Of a stretch of 64,000 nt of DNA, positions 31,193 through 40,879 are shown piece by piece. The first letter of the stretch is position 1; every line of letters begins with the position of its first letter. The notes below the pieces were generated by a model. The model worked only from the letters and a program-made list of their open reading frames with translations. It had not been told where the DNA came from and did no database searches. This DNA comes from Paramoeba atlantica (taxonomy: Eukaryota > Discosea): the NCBI GenBank assembly GCA_977017575.1, contig CDRNVI010000026.1, positions 310,001 through 374,000 of the forward strand, read 5' to 3'. A program made the position numbers and the translations under genes.

Positions 31193-32824
31193 CAGTCCAG
31201 GTATTGGTTTCCCCCCCAGGCTCCTGAGCACACCGTAAGAGCTTTTAACCTAATTCCTTCGGCATTCAACGGATCTCGAAAAAGTAGAGCGTTTCCCGCC
31301 GTTTGTTTGCCCATCACCCCCCCTGGGTTCTGGGTGGGTGTGATCAAAGATGGCAAATTTCAAAAGTAAAAATATTTTTGAAGGGGAGTAAAAAATGACA
31401 AAAAAGGTGTATGAATTCCTATATTAATACCCACAATGGTCTCCTTGAACGCTCTGCACTATTCGCAAGCGTTTAGGTACTGAATTTATGCAATTTAAGA
31501 CTTGGCGTCGATAAGGATGACGCTTAAGCATCATGAAGGCTTTCTTTATTGCCTTCCGGAGCTGTGTTCCAGTCTCTGGCTTCAGAATTTCTTTCACAAT
31601 TCGGTCCATTATTGACCAAACATTCTCGATCGGATTGAGGTCAGGAGAGAGTGCTGGCCACTCCAATCGAGTAATTCCTTTTTCGAAAAGGACACGCTTC
31701 GTTTTGTTATGCGTGGCCGCATTGTCCATTTGCACAATCGCTTGTTCTCTATTTTCAACTAAATATTCAAGAATACCCCCCCTTTTTGAAAAACACTCAA
31801 CGAGAATCGTTTCACCCTTCACGGAACTTGCATCCCTAATTTTTTTACCTTGCGATTGGGATGAAAACAAATGCAAAAAAGGGCCGTGTTTCACACTCAT
31901 TCCCATCCATACCATGACAACTTTACCACCAAACCATCGGTTGTTTCTCCTCATTTTAATTTTGGTACATCCTTTCTTTCCGATAAAAAAGCGAGAGTAA
32001 GTCTTTGAACCACATGTAAATTTTTTTTCGTCCGTCCAAATTATAGAATCTAGTTTTTCTTTGGGAAAGGACAATAAAGACTCTGCTAGACCTAAGCGGG
32101 CCTCTTTGTGATGTTGCTTTAACTCGCAGCTAGGTGCTTTTGCTTGTAGTAGGTAATTTAATGAACGTAGAGTTTACTTTATTGTGCTTAGAGAGCAATG
32201 AAACCCCTTTTTAATCATTTCGTTATGTACTCAAGGAAAGGATGGGCAGCCATCGATTGTTTTGTTAGCATCGTCAACAACTTTGACGATTGGGGCCCTG
32301 AATGGCTTCGTAGACACAGAGAAACCAGGGCCTGGGTGGGGTTTGGGTTCTAGTGGACTTTTAGACTTCCACGTAGACAGAATTTCGCGGACAGTCTTTC
32401 TGTCCCTGCCAAAATTTTTAGCTAAAGTATAAATCGAATTTCCTTTTCTATATTGGCGGACAATTTCAAGGCGCTCTGGGAGTGCACATCGCGAAGTTTT
32501 ATGGGTAATAGGGGGTCTCTTGTTTTTCGGCGAGTTGGAGTACTGACCTTTAGTAGATTTAACGGGGGTATCCCTCAAATTCATAGAATAAGAAACCATA
32601 TTTAATAAAAAAATCCTAATTTTTTGAAATATTGGATTTTTTTGTTAAAATTACTCTATTTTTTCGTGTGTTTTCAAAATATTTTTGACCCAGGGGGGGT
32701 GATGGGCAAAAAAACGACGGGAAACGCTCTACTTTTTCGAGATCTGTTGAATGCCGAAGGAATTAGGTCAAAAGCTCTTACGGTGTGCTCAGGAGCCTGG
32801 GGGGGGAAACCAGTACCTGGACTG
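31193..32824 (-). mobile_element. Tc1/mariner element, nearly full length
   Basis: 1632 bp, flanked by TA (31191-31192, 32825-32826). Inverted ends of about 130 bp (31193-31325 and 32691-32824), starting 'cagtccaggta.tggtttcc', match closely. One transposase gene on the minus strand covers most of the inside. A much shorter relative of its ends lies at 48803-49065. Confidence 0.9.
31424..32599 (-). pseudogene. Tc1/mariner transposase with few breaks
   Basis: N-terminal HTH in 32599-32231 ('ALPERLEIVRQYRKGNSIYT', 'LAKNFGRDRKTVREILSTWK'). The catalytic part is 32074-31424: 'IIWTDEKKF' (first Asp), 'VQMDNAATHNKT' (second) and 'SPDLNPIENVWSIMD' (third acidic), ending '..GDHCGY'. The stretch 32230-32080 still reads as transposase in other phases. 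About one frameshift (near 32235) and one stop (near 32175) disable it. Confidence 0.8.
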
Positions 32825-33040
32825 TATATGCTGTATAAACGGAGAAGTGTAAAGAGCGAGGGACTAAAGACGTAAAGAGATGATAGAAGCCACGACAAAG
32901 ACTTTTTTTGTATCTTTTTAGAATATTTTTTCGGGAAATCTAATATTCTTTTGTAAAAGGCGAATTCTCCTTCACTTTACCGGAAAACAGAAAGCAAGCA
33001 ATTTACGGCTTATGCAATATTCCTTGACTTAAGCAATTCT

Positions 33041-33793
33041 TTGACTTATGCAAAATTCCTTCACTTTGGGCGAGCTAAACTGCCAGACGAATACCATTTA
33101 GCTCAATTCCTACAGGACATCGACAACAAACATCCCTCCTGGACTACGTGTACTCCCGTATGCAAGTGGGATAAGGTGGAGTGTGATGAGAAAGGTGAAA
33201 TTTTTCGAATTAATTGGACGAAGCTCTCTCTCGACGGAATACCACATTGGATTCATATATTGAGTATAAGGTGCACTTTTATACTCCTTGCTGATAACAA
33301 GCTAAGAAAAGGAATTGTACTAAAATGATTACCCCCGAATATTAGATATTTCGATGGTAGCGGTAACTACTTTGGTGGCAGCTTAAATTTAGAAACATTG
33401 TCAGAACAACTACAGTTCCTCCATTTAGTTCGCTGCGACTTACGCGGGTTCATTTCTCTTGACACACTGCCTCATGAATTCAAGTCGCTCGTATTAGGAG
33501 GAAATAATCTCCGGGGTCCTCTCGACTTTCGAGCTTTACCAATCACAATTTAGTCGTTGGGCCTCAGTAATAACAACTTCTCGGGACCTGTAGCTTTCCA
33601 CGCCCTTCCACATAATGTTTTGCTGTACTTGTACAACAACCCGAATCTCTGGGGTGAATTTGATCCAATACTTTTCAAAAACAACATTATCACTGATGGC
33701 ACACGAATCAAGAAACTCCCGCCTCGCGGTTCTTATCGTTGCTTTTTGCCTCTGCGATACGTTTTTGATTCCGATGTTTGGAATTTTTAGGAG
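33041..33793 (+). pseudogene. LRR gene with two in-frame stops
   Basis: One continuous frame across about 250 codons has an LRRNT-like cap ('DEYHLAQFLQDIDNKHPSW', 'TPVCKWDKVECDEKG') and about six LRRs ('LSEQLQFLHL', 'LPHEFKSLVLGGNNLRGPLD', 'LGLSNNNFSGPVAFHALP'). It carries TGA at 33326-33328 and TAG at 33551-33553 with no frameshift. No ATG opens it (TTG at 33041) and the signal peptide is missing. Other genes here use TAA, TAG and TGA as normal stops, so this is best read as a young pseudogene. Confidence 0.75.
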
Positions 33794-34096
33794 AAATCCA
33801 AATTACATTTATTTTCTTCGAATTAATTTGTTTATTTGAATCGCCACCATACATGGCTGGAGTGCTGCGGGGAAGTTCGGTGAAAGGGGTCGTTTCGATA
33901 CACTGAGACCCAATGCTTTATCCACCCCGTAAATGTTTTATTATAAGGGCGATTTTTTCTACTGCTAGTCGGTAGGCATCGCGTGTTTCTTTCGGATTAA
34001 GATGTGCACGTGCTGCTAAGAAAACGGGAAACCCAAAACAATGATCCTCTGCGGAAAAATTGATATAAACGTTTTATTGCACTTCACGTCCGGTAA

Positions 34097-34113
34097 TTAT
34101 TTTTTTCCCGTAG
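34097..34113 (+). promoter_or_regulatory. Pyrimidine tract and AG, possible trans-splice acceptor
   Basis: 'ttatttttttcccgtag' lies 59 bp before the DBP4 ATG, with a second C/T-rich tract closer in. It fits an acceptor site (polypyrimidine then AG) as used for spliced-leader addition in kinetoplastids. That use is an inference from the gene layout. Confidence 0.35.
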
Positions 34114-34171
34114 AAAACCTAGAAACCGTTTTTTCACCTTATTCCTACGCTCCTTTCTCCCTCTCCAAGAA

Positions 34172-36031
34172 ATGCCCCCTACCCGGTTCGACGAGCTACC
34201 CTTAACCGACGAAACCCTCCGCGGCCTTCACCGGGCCGGGTACGAGCACCTCACCCCCATCCAACGTGACAGTCTCCCCCACGCCCTGGAGGCCACCCAT
34301 GACATTGTGGCCTGTGCGAAGACCGGCAGCGGCAAAACGCTGTGTTTTCTTCTCCCCGTGCTGGAGACCCTGGCACGGGAGAGCTGGGTGAACGAGGACG
34401 GTCTCGCGGCGCTCATCCTCACCCCCACCCGGGAACTCGCGGTACAAATCACAGAGGTGCTGCACAAAGTCGGGAGGTATCATAAAACTTTCTCCTGTGG
34501 ACTCGTTACCGGTGGGGTGGGGCTGGAGGCCGAACGCGCCGCGCTTGGGGTGACCTCCATTGTGGTGGCGACCCCCGGTCGACTCCGACAGCACTTGGAT
34601 GAGAGTGTGGAGCTACGCACGGAGCATCTTAAGGTACTTGTACTGGATGAGGCGGACCGTTTACTGGATGCGGGATTCCGAAAGGAGATGGAGGCGATTT
34701 TTGAACACCTTCCCCAGCCTGTCGAACGAACCGAGAGCGCGTCCACAGAGGCTGGATTCGATCAGGACTCCCACACACGCCAGACACTGCTCTTCTCCGC
34801 TACGTTTGGGCTTGACGTTGTGATTCCCCCAATGCTAGGGTTACGTAGCCCCACCTACCTCAACGTAACGCACAACCCCGCCACACGCGCTACCCCCTCC
34901 CGGCTATGTGCAACCTTTATCGTTCTCCCCCTGGAGGAGAAACTTAGTTTTATCTATAGTTTTCTGCTTTCTCACCCCCGGCAAAAGGTCATGGTGTTTG
35001 CCTCGACGTGTCACCAGGTGAAATTTCTCTACCTTGTGCTTAGCCGGGCGTTAAAACAGCGCGGGGTCTCCTGTGCCTGTTTAACGGGTAAGATGAAACA
35101 AACCCAGCGCCAGGACGTCTTCCGGGTGTTCTGTCATAAACCCGGGATGGTTTTATTTTGTACCGACGTGGCGTGCCGAGGGCTGGACTTTCCAGCGGTC
35201 CATTGGGTGGTCCATTTGGATTGCCCGGACTCGGTACAAACGTATATTCATCGCGTAGGACGCACCGCTCGAGCAGGACACGCCGGAAGCAGCGTGCTGT
35301 ATCTCACTCCGAGCGAGACGGACATGTTGTATTATCTCCATGAAGGAAATAGTAAATTACGGGAGATTACGGTGCAAGGGAGTCGGTGGCATTCGGTCCA
35401 AGAGGAGGTGGTAGGCGCCGTGGCGTCTGGGTTGAAAAGAGAAGCACGGAAGGCGTTTGTGAGTTATTTGAGGCATCTAAGCTTCTCGGAGAACCCTACG
35501 GTGTTGAATGTCGGGGCCGTCGAAGTGGGGAGCTTTGCCCGCTCTCTTGGGCTGCACAGTGTTCCGAGGCTCACATCGTTGAGGTTAGGGGTGCGCACGA
35601 AGAAGAATTTGCCGTGGGTCGAGGTCAATGCGAGTTCGTCACGCGCCCCTTTTCTTACTTTAGAGACGGATTGGGGACATGAAAACTTTGCAGAGAAAGT
35701 GCAGGAAAGTGGTTTTTCATTGACTCACGAGGTTAACATGGGTGATCAAAGTCTCAGAGATAAAGAACAAGCAAAGAACACTCAAGAGGACACCGAGGAT
35801 ATTTTACAACCGATGGGGGCCGTTACGGCGGAGACTATAGAGGCTCATCGAAATGCGGAGTCAAGGAATGACAAACCGAGTCATCCTACGGCAAGAAAGC
35901 GTCCGCATTCGATGCAACTTTCCGATTTATCTAAGAAAGCACAAGCAAAGTTCAAAGGTGTCGATGGTGTGGACGTGAGCGTTGCCCAGTACGGCTTGGG
36001 AACCCACAAAACCTTTGATGAATCCGACTGA
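34172..36031 (+). CDS. DBP4: DEAD-box RNA helicase, DBP4/DDX10-like
   Basis: 619 residues. Q motif 'RFDELPLTDETLRGLHRAGY..LTPIQ', motif I 'AKTGSGKT', Ia 'PTRELA', Ib 'TPGR', II 'DEAD', III 'SAT', V 'CRGLDFPAVHWVVHLD', VI 'HRVGRTAR'. The 'VLHKVGRYHK', 'VPLEEKLSFIYSFL' and 'KMKQTQRQDVFRVFC' phrases match Dbp4/HCA4/DDX10 rather than other DEAD-box families. The downstream 'ARKAFVSYLRHLSF' and 'FARSLGL' are also Dbp4-like. Family role: early small-subunit assembly, releasing U14 snoRNA. The C-terminal tail (about 470-619) is charged and shorter than in yeast (770 residues). It follows the acceptor-like tract. Confidence 0.9.
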   Translation: MPPTRFDELPLTDETLRGLHRAGYEHLTPIQRDSLPHALEATHDIVACAKTGSGKTLCFLLPVLETLARESWVNEDGLAALILTPTRELAVQITEVLHKVGRYHKTFSCGLVTGGVGLEAERAALGVTSIVVATPGRLRQHLDESVELRTEHLKVLVLDEADRLLDAGFRKEMEAIFEHLPQPVERTESASTEAGFDQDSHTRQTLLFSATFGLDVVIPPMLGLRSPTYLNVTHNPATRATPSRLCATFIVLPLEEKLSFIYSFLLSHPRQKVMVFASTCHQVKFLYLVLSRALKQRGVSCACLTGKMKQTQRQDVFRVFCHKPGMVLFCTDVACRGLDFPAVHWVVHLDCPDSVQTYIHRVGRTARAGHAGSSVLYLTPSETDMLYYLHEGNSKLREITVQGSRWHSVQEEVVGAVASGLKREARKAFVSYLRHLSFSENPTVLNVGAVEVGSFARSLGLHSVPRLTSLRLGVRTKKNLPWVEVNASSSRAPFLTLETDWGHENFAEKVQESGFSLTHEVNMGDQSLRDKEQAKNTQEDTEDILQPMGAVTAETIEAHRNAESRNDKPSHPTARKRPHSMQLSDLSKKAQAKFKGVDGVDVSVAQYGLGTHKTFDESD

Positions 36032-36199
36032 ACCGCCCCATTTAGAAAACCAAGTATACGTACACCTTATTTCTTTCTCAATATTTTCTTATACGTTCGC
36101 TTTAGCATTTCTTCTCCATCGAGCGCACCATCCATCTCTCCTTTCTCACCATCCACCCCTCTTCTTCCCCTACCCCCTTTTTTCTCCCCCTTTCTTCCC

Positions 36200-37804
36200 A
36201 TGGACCCCCCACCCCCCCTCCCCCCTCTCACATGCAACACCCTGCGCTCCTCGACCTGGACCGATCTCACCCTCACTCTGTTTCAAAACCGTACCCTCCT
36301 GGACCCTTGCGCTTCCCCCGACCGCGCGGCCCGGACCACGCAAGAGATGTGGGGCCTCCTTAACGAGACCGCGCATCGATCCGGTCTCCCGGCCCCGCTC
36401 CAGGGCGCGCTTACCACATTCTTAAGCAGTGAGATCGGGCTCTTTGGCCCGGCCACAAAAGGACACGGGGAAGAGGATTTACGCACCGAGCTCCACAGCC
36501 TCCTTACGGAGCCCAAACCCTCTGAAACGGGGAAATCGACGTTGTTGTATGTCGCGTTGGTGCGCTGGTCCCTGGGTCGTCCCCATGCAAGGACTGTGCA
36601 TACATTGCAAGCCCCCCCGATTCGGTGGGAAGAGGACGAGTCTGCGGTCCAGGAGTTGTTAAACTTTTTAGAACAGCTCATGGGAGAGCTCGAAAATGTG
36701 GTCCAGAAAAATAAAAAGCTCATGGGTAGAGTGATGGCATCACAGAGTACCACGACGCTGTCACCCGAGGGGAAACGGGTGTTGGAGAGCGGGTGGCCAC
36801 TACCGTGTCGGAGTTGTCCGGATTCGATCTTTCCTCCGGGGGAGTGTCTGGGGAAAACCGTCTCGCTGGAGTGGGATGCGACAGGAAATCGGTTTGTCGC
36901 ATCGGAAAACCAAAGCGTGAAGCAGAAGGCGCGTTCTCCAGTAAAACGCAGACGATCGGAAATGAAGGATTCTAGAGAACAAAGCAAAGAGCGTAACAAG
37001 CCTACAAAGGAGTCTTCGGATTATAAAACGCTCGAAGGTACATGCTTAGAGCTCGATCCTACGCGATGGGTAGAGTCCGTGTTTGTGCTTGGACTGGTCG
37101 TGTTGGAAAAATCGTGGAAAATTACAGCGTCTCCCAATCCCTTGCGACTTTCATTGATGCTAATTCTCCGTGCTATTGGGAAGTTGTTCCAGCTGGTACA
37201 GGCCCCGTTATTTTACTTTCACATTATCATGCAGTACCCAAGTTGGTTTTCCGTAGACGCCAACGAGGGTCCCTCGTTGTTCCAGTCACAGAAAGAGGCC
37301 GAAGGGAACATTTTAGAACGGCTCGCGCAGATCGAAGGAAAATGTGCCGAACATGAAAACAAACAAACACACAGTGAGTCAGATGAGCGATCGAAACCTT
37401 CGGAAAGTTTAGAACATTTTTTCGCCACGAGCCCTAGCGGTACGGACACTGCTACCCGGCTCGCAAACACAGTGAGAGGACTTACGCAGCCGATAGAGGA
37501 TTCTAAGCAATGGCACGAGGAGCACGCAGGAGAGGAGGATACATTTAACATGTACGACCCCATCGCTTGGCCCACGCGGAGAGAATATGGGTACTACCAA
37601 GCGATGCGGACCTTACTGGAAGTTTCTACTTCCAATAATTGTGAAGTAACTACAATGAATGATGTATTTCAAACTACTGTTCTCTCGCGCGCTGTGAACA
37701 TAAAGGATGACCTTGCGTTACCTACTTCATTATCTTCATCGGAGCTATCTTCAATGGAGTCTCTGTTATGGGATTTGAGGGAAAAACTTCCCGCTGAATT
37801 GTAG
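36200..37804 (+). CDS. Protein of unknown function
   Basis: 534 residues, one clean frame. The ATG follows an extreme C/T tract (about 36110-36199). N-terminal Pro-rich start, then a mixed helical region with Leu-rich stretches (about 50-190). A basic, Lys/Arg/Ser-rich segment (240-275, 'KQKARSPVKRRRSEMKDSRE') suggests nuclear location. A hydrophobic stretch at about 300-340 is followed by a charged C-terminus. I recognise no family. Its place after DBP4, on the same strand and with the same C-rich to G-rich switch, supports a host gene. Confidence 0.6.
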   Translation: MDPPPPLPPLTCNTLRSSTWTDLTLTLFQNRTLLDPCASPDRAARTTQEMWGLLNETAHRSGLPAPLQGALTTFLSSEIGLFGPATKGHGEEDLRTELHSLLTEPKPSETGKSTLLYVALVRWSLGRPHARTVHTLQAPPIRWEEDESAVQELLNFLEQLMGELENVVQKNKKLMGRVMASQSTTTLSPEGKRVLESGWPLPCRSCPDSIFPPGECLGKTVSLEWDATGNRFVASENQSVKQKARSPVKRRRSEMKDSREQSKERNKPTKESSDYKTLEGTCLELDPTRWVESVFVLGLVVLEKSWKITASPNPLRLSLMLILRAIGKLFQLVQAPLFYFHIIMQYPSWFSVDANEGPSLFQSQKEAEGNILERLAQIEGKCAEHENKQTHSESDERSKPSESLEHFFATSPSGTDTATRLANTVRGLTQPIEDSKQWHEEHAGEEDTFNMYDPIAWPTRREYGYYQAMRTLLEVSTSNNCEVTTMNDVFQTTVLSRAVNIKDDLALPTSLSSSELSSMESLLWDLREKLPAEL

Positions 37805-37957
37805 ACCAGAATCTGGACCCGTTCATTTATCTATCAACGCAACGTACTCATATTGTGCATTGTTGGCTTATTATAAGGTACTTCCTAAGTAGCGCCATAA
37901 ATGTAGACGCCGTCTTTCATATTTTGATAGAATTTAAATATAAATCACGCACAAATT

Positions 37958-38830
37958 ATGGACTTCTATCCTGGCCGATATTACACTCGCTTTCGCATTC
38001 CCAATCTGAAGGGTATCACAGGACATAATCTTTCAGTACTTCTACATAGCAACGGATTAGCTCTACTTTGCATTGATCCGACACACGTACTATTTACCGA
38101 TCTAGACATTCAACCTCCGCAGACTACTCTAGGGGACCACACGGTACTCCCCAAGGAACGAAAAAACTCATGCAATATTGTTTTTGAAGATGTTTGGAGA
38201 TCCTATGTCTCCTCGTGTGATATGCCTGCATCCATTGAGCACGATGAAGAGAAGCCAAGGCTTACAAAAAAGAAACGAGCCCATTTCTCTCTTTGTCATG
38301 TAGGCACTAAACTGGGCGCGCTGCGCGTCCGGAAAATGGATACATTTGTCGGAACTCATGAGGCAAATGCTTTTGCAACTGAAACCTGTCAAGATAATGA
38401 AAGTTTATTCAAAGACGTGAAGAATGAAACACAACGATCGGCAAACGTTGACTCATGTATATCGCACTCTGTTGAAAGGACTGAGTACCCTTTAGTAGCA
38501 GGAATGACATGCCACTTAATGGAGCTAAACAGAAATTTGCTGGAAAACCCATCATGGATAATAACTCATCCCTTTACGAAGGGGTATCTGGCAATTCTGA
38601 ATCCAACATTTAAAGTTTCTCAGCAGCTCTCGCACATGGTAGAGCACTGGTGCACTGAAGCAGATGCGCGGCGTTCCGAAATCGGAGAAATACGTGAAGA
38701 AATATTTCAAGATGCATACCATAGCAAAGGAGAACGTATCGCACGGAAGGGAGTCTCTTTTCCAGAGCTTGAGAAGTGGCAACTTACAGCCAAACGGATT
38801 GCCCCGGAAATGCGTTACTTTGAATCTTGA
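37958..38830 (+). CDS. Abitram (FAM206A/Simiate)-like protein
   Basis: 290 residues. The N-terminus 'YYTRFRIPNLKG......LLHSNGLALLCID' matches Abitram 'YFTRWYKPDVKG......LQHSNRICVITL'. The later 'GMTCHLMELNRNLLENPSWI' and 'GYLAILNPTF' match 'GRLMEVNENILHKPS' and 'GYIAVVLPKF'. Animal Abitram is about 180 residues; this copy has an insert of about 70 residues (100-170) between the halves and a C-terminal extension. Abitram is reported as a nuclear, actin-binding, transcription-modulating protein in vertebrates; its role in protists is unknown. Confidence 0.65.
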   Translation: MDFYPGRYYTRFRIPNLKGITGHNLSVLLHSNGLALLCIDPTHVLFTDLDIQPPQTTLGDHTVLPKERKNSCNIVFEDVWRSYVSSCDMPASIEHDEEKPRLTKKKRAHFSLCHVGTKLGALRVRKMDTFVGTHEANAFATETCQDNESLFKDVKNETQRSANVDSCISHSVERTEYPLVAGMTCHLMELNRNLLENPSWIITHPFTKGYLAILNPTFKVSQQLSHMVEHWCTEADARRSEIGEIREEIFQDAYHSKGERIARKGVSFPELEKWQLTAKRIAPEMRYFES

Positions 38831-38927
38831 AACAGGAATACAACTGCATATTTTAGCTCTATGGAAACAAAAAAAAATTAGCGTGAATTGGGTGATGGTG
38901 GCCTATCATATTTAACGACCTACATAA

Positions 38928-39674
38928 ATGGGTAAATCACTAGTAATAATTATGCGTCCTTTAAAAAAATCAACGTTCATTATTTACGTTAATATAGCAA
39001 TGATTTCACCTTGCATACATTTCAGTGTTGTTCGAACTGCCGACTCGTCATATCGACCGAGCAAAGTTCATGGCGCCGTTTTCCCCCAAGAATATACTTT
39101 ATTACAATTCTTGGGAAAAATTGATTTGAGTGAAGCATCTTGGAGCACTCAGACCCCAGCATGTGAATGGAAATACGTCATATGCAATGAAGAAAGGGAG
39201 GTGACTCATATACATTGGGATTACCTCCCTACCAACTTGTGCTTTTCCAGAGTGTGTCTTACGAATGTTCTTCAAGGCGAGCTTCTCTGGCAGTACTTAC
39301 CCCACACTTTGATACATTTTTCAGCTCAATGTCACGGTATCACTGGACCAATAGATTTTTCTGTGTTACCTTCAAAGCTAGTAAATTTTTATATCGGCTC
39401 TAACAAGTGTGATGGGTCGCTAGATCTTTCTCACTTGCCATCTAGTCTTAACGTATTATTTCTAAGTCATAACAAATTTACTGGTGAGATCGATCTGACG
39501 TGTCTACCTGGGTCGATTTCTGAGGTACACGTGAGAGACAATAGGCTATACGGGGCGTTAAATTTCAGCAAACTTCCAAGGAGCCTACGGGGACTGGACC
39601 TTTCAAATAATTGTTTTGTAGTACCTGAGCATGTGCCAGATGTCGTTATTATTGGACTGCAGAACACATTGTGA
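38928..39674 (+). CDS. Secreted leucine-rich repeat protein 3
   Basis: 248 residues. A hydrophobic segment at about 15-33 ('TFIIYVNIAMISPCIHFSV') may be a signal peptide. Cap 'FPQEYTLLQFLGKIDLSEAS' and 'TPACEWKYVICNEE' (about 50-90), then five to six LRRs ('LPSSLNVLFLSHNKFTGEID', 'LPRSLRGLDLSNN'). It ends without an anchor. Its cap is nearly the same as that of the truncated gene at 49856, so the two are recent duplicates. Confidence 0.75.
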   Translation: MGKSLVIIMRPLKKSTFIIYVNIAMISPCIHFSVVRTADSSYRPSKVHGAVFPQEYTLLQFLGKIDLSEASWSTQTPACEWKYVICNEEREVTHIHWDYLPTNLCFSRVCLTNVLQGELLWQYLPHTLIHFSAQCHGITGPIDFSVLPSKLVNFYIGSNKCDGSLDLSHLPSSLNVLFLSHNKFTGEIDLTCLPGSISEVHVRDNRLYGALNFSKLPRSLRGLDLSNNCFVVPEHVPDVVIIGLQNTL

Positions 39675-39876
39675 ATCAAATTACTGTATCCCCTACTTAA
39701 GTGTCACCGGTCTACCCCCCCTCTTTAATTGTACTTTTTGACGGGTCCCTGGGTACATCCAGGAAACGTACCAAAATAGGGGCCGGGGTCAATGGGTTCG
39801 GGGGATGAAACGAAAGAACGATTCATACAGTTATACTGTAGAGATTAAGTCAAATAGCCTGGGATCACACAATATA

Positions 39877-40869
39877 CACCCATGGACAGAAGTGTGCCCC
39901 CGGCCTGGAAAATGCCATTTGTTTTATCCGTTTTTGCTCATTTTTGCAGCATTCGAGAGATCTCGTTCCCCTAGCGAAGAGCTTTGCCGCCTTTTTTTCA
40001 TAGGGGACCCCCTGGTGCTCTGGTGGTGACCCCAAAGTAGGCCAAAAACAAAAAATGGTACATTAGACATCCAGAAAAAAAAATCACCCTTTCAATGATA
40101 AAATGAGAAAAAGGGAAGAAGTATCAATATCCGCAGTGCTCCCCATTGGTCTGAATAACTATTTGCATACGTTTGGGAACAGAATTGATGGAATTCAACA
40201 CTTTCAAGGGCTTTATGCCGTTCGGTGAGGTCACAGTTCCGTACCTTGGCCATCCTCGTGTACCCTGAGTTATGTAATACACGAAAGACTTTCTTAATGG
40301 AACAATTGTACCCTTTCCTTTTTAATTGATCATGAACCAAGTTGTACGTCAAGCAACCCTCTTCCTTTGTATTTTCCTTATTAACTATTGATTTCACCTT
40401 TGATACAAATCTTTTTGAAGGCTTTGGCCTACCTGATTTCAGTGGAGATGACAATTCATTACCTTGTTTTGAGAGATTAATAAATTTTCTAATTGTACGG
40501 CGGTCACGACCAAAGTTTTTATGAAGTTGGGTGACGCTGACGCCAGATTTATGCTGTTTAACTATCTCTGTTCTCTCCGAAATGGACAAAGCGGTGTTTC
40601 GTTTGTGATTTATACGAGGCGGGGTCCTCATGAAGAAAAAACAGGGAGAAAAAAGGATGATATACTAGAAAAATTGACTGTGTTCCGAAAAAATGGGTAA
40701 AAAAAACCATGTTTTTTGGACCCAGGGGGTACCAGGGGGTCCCTATGAAAAAAAGGCGGCAAAGCTCTTCGCTAGGGGAACGAGGTCTCTCGAATGCTGC
40801 AAAAATGAGCAAAAACGGATAAAAAAATTGACATTTGCCAGGCCGGGGGCACACATCTGTCCATGGGTG
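39877..40869 (-). mobile_element. Tc1/mariner element with internal deletion
   Basis: 993 bp flanked by TA (39875-39876, 40870-40871). Inverted ends of about 150 bp begin 'cacccatggacaga.gtgtg'. It keeps the transposase N-terminus and last codons but not the catalytic core. Its right end touches the second LINE. Similar end sequence remnants occur near 23105 and 54880. Confidence 0.85.
40092..40631 (-). pseudogene. Tc1/mariner transposase, catalytic core deleted
   Basis: N-terminal HTH: 'ALSISERTEIVKQHKSGVSV', 'LHKNFGRDRRTIRKFINLSK', then a second HTH-like part ('DQLKRKGYNCSIKKVFRVL'). After residue about 145 the frame is wrong; a neighbouring frame carries the family's normal end 'INSVPKRMQIV..NGEHCGY'. 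All three catalytic acidic residues are gone. Confidence 0.8.
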
Positions 40870-40879
40870 TATGATCCCG

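Noticed and set aside
33041-33793. Stop-codon reassignment
   Set aside because: Other genes in the window end normally at TGA, TAG and TAA without internal stops, so two stops in one decayed gene do not support it.
36283-36999. 238-codon minus-strand frame
   Set aside because: Antisense to the unknown + strand gene, which has the better start context and shares strand and style with its neighbours.
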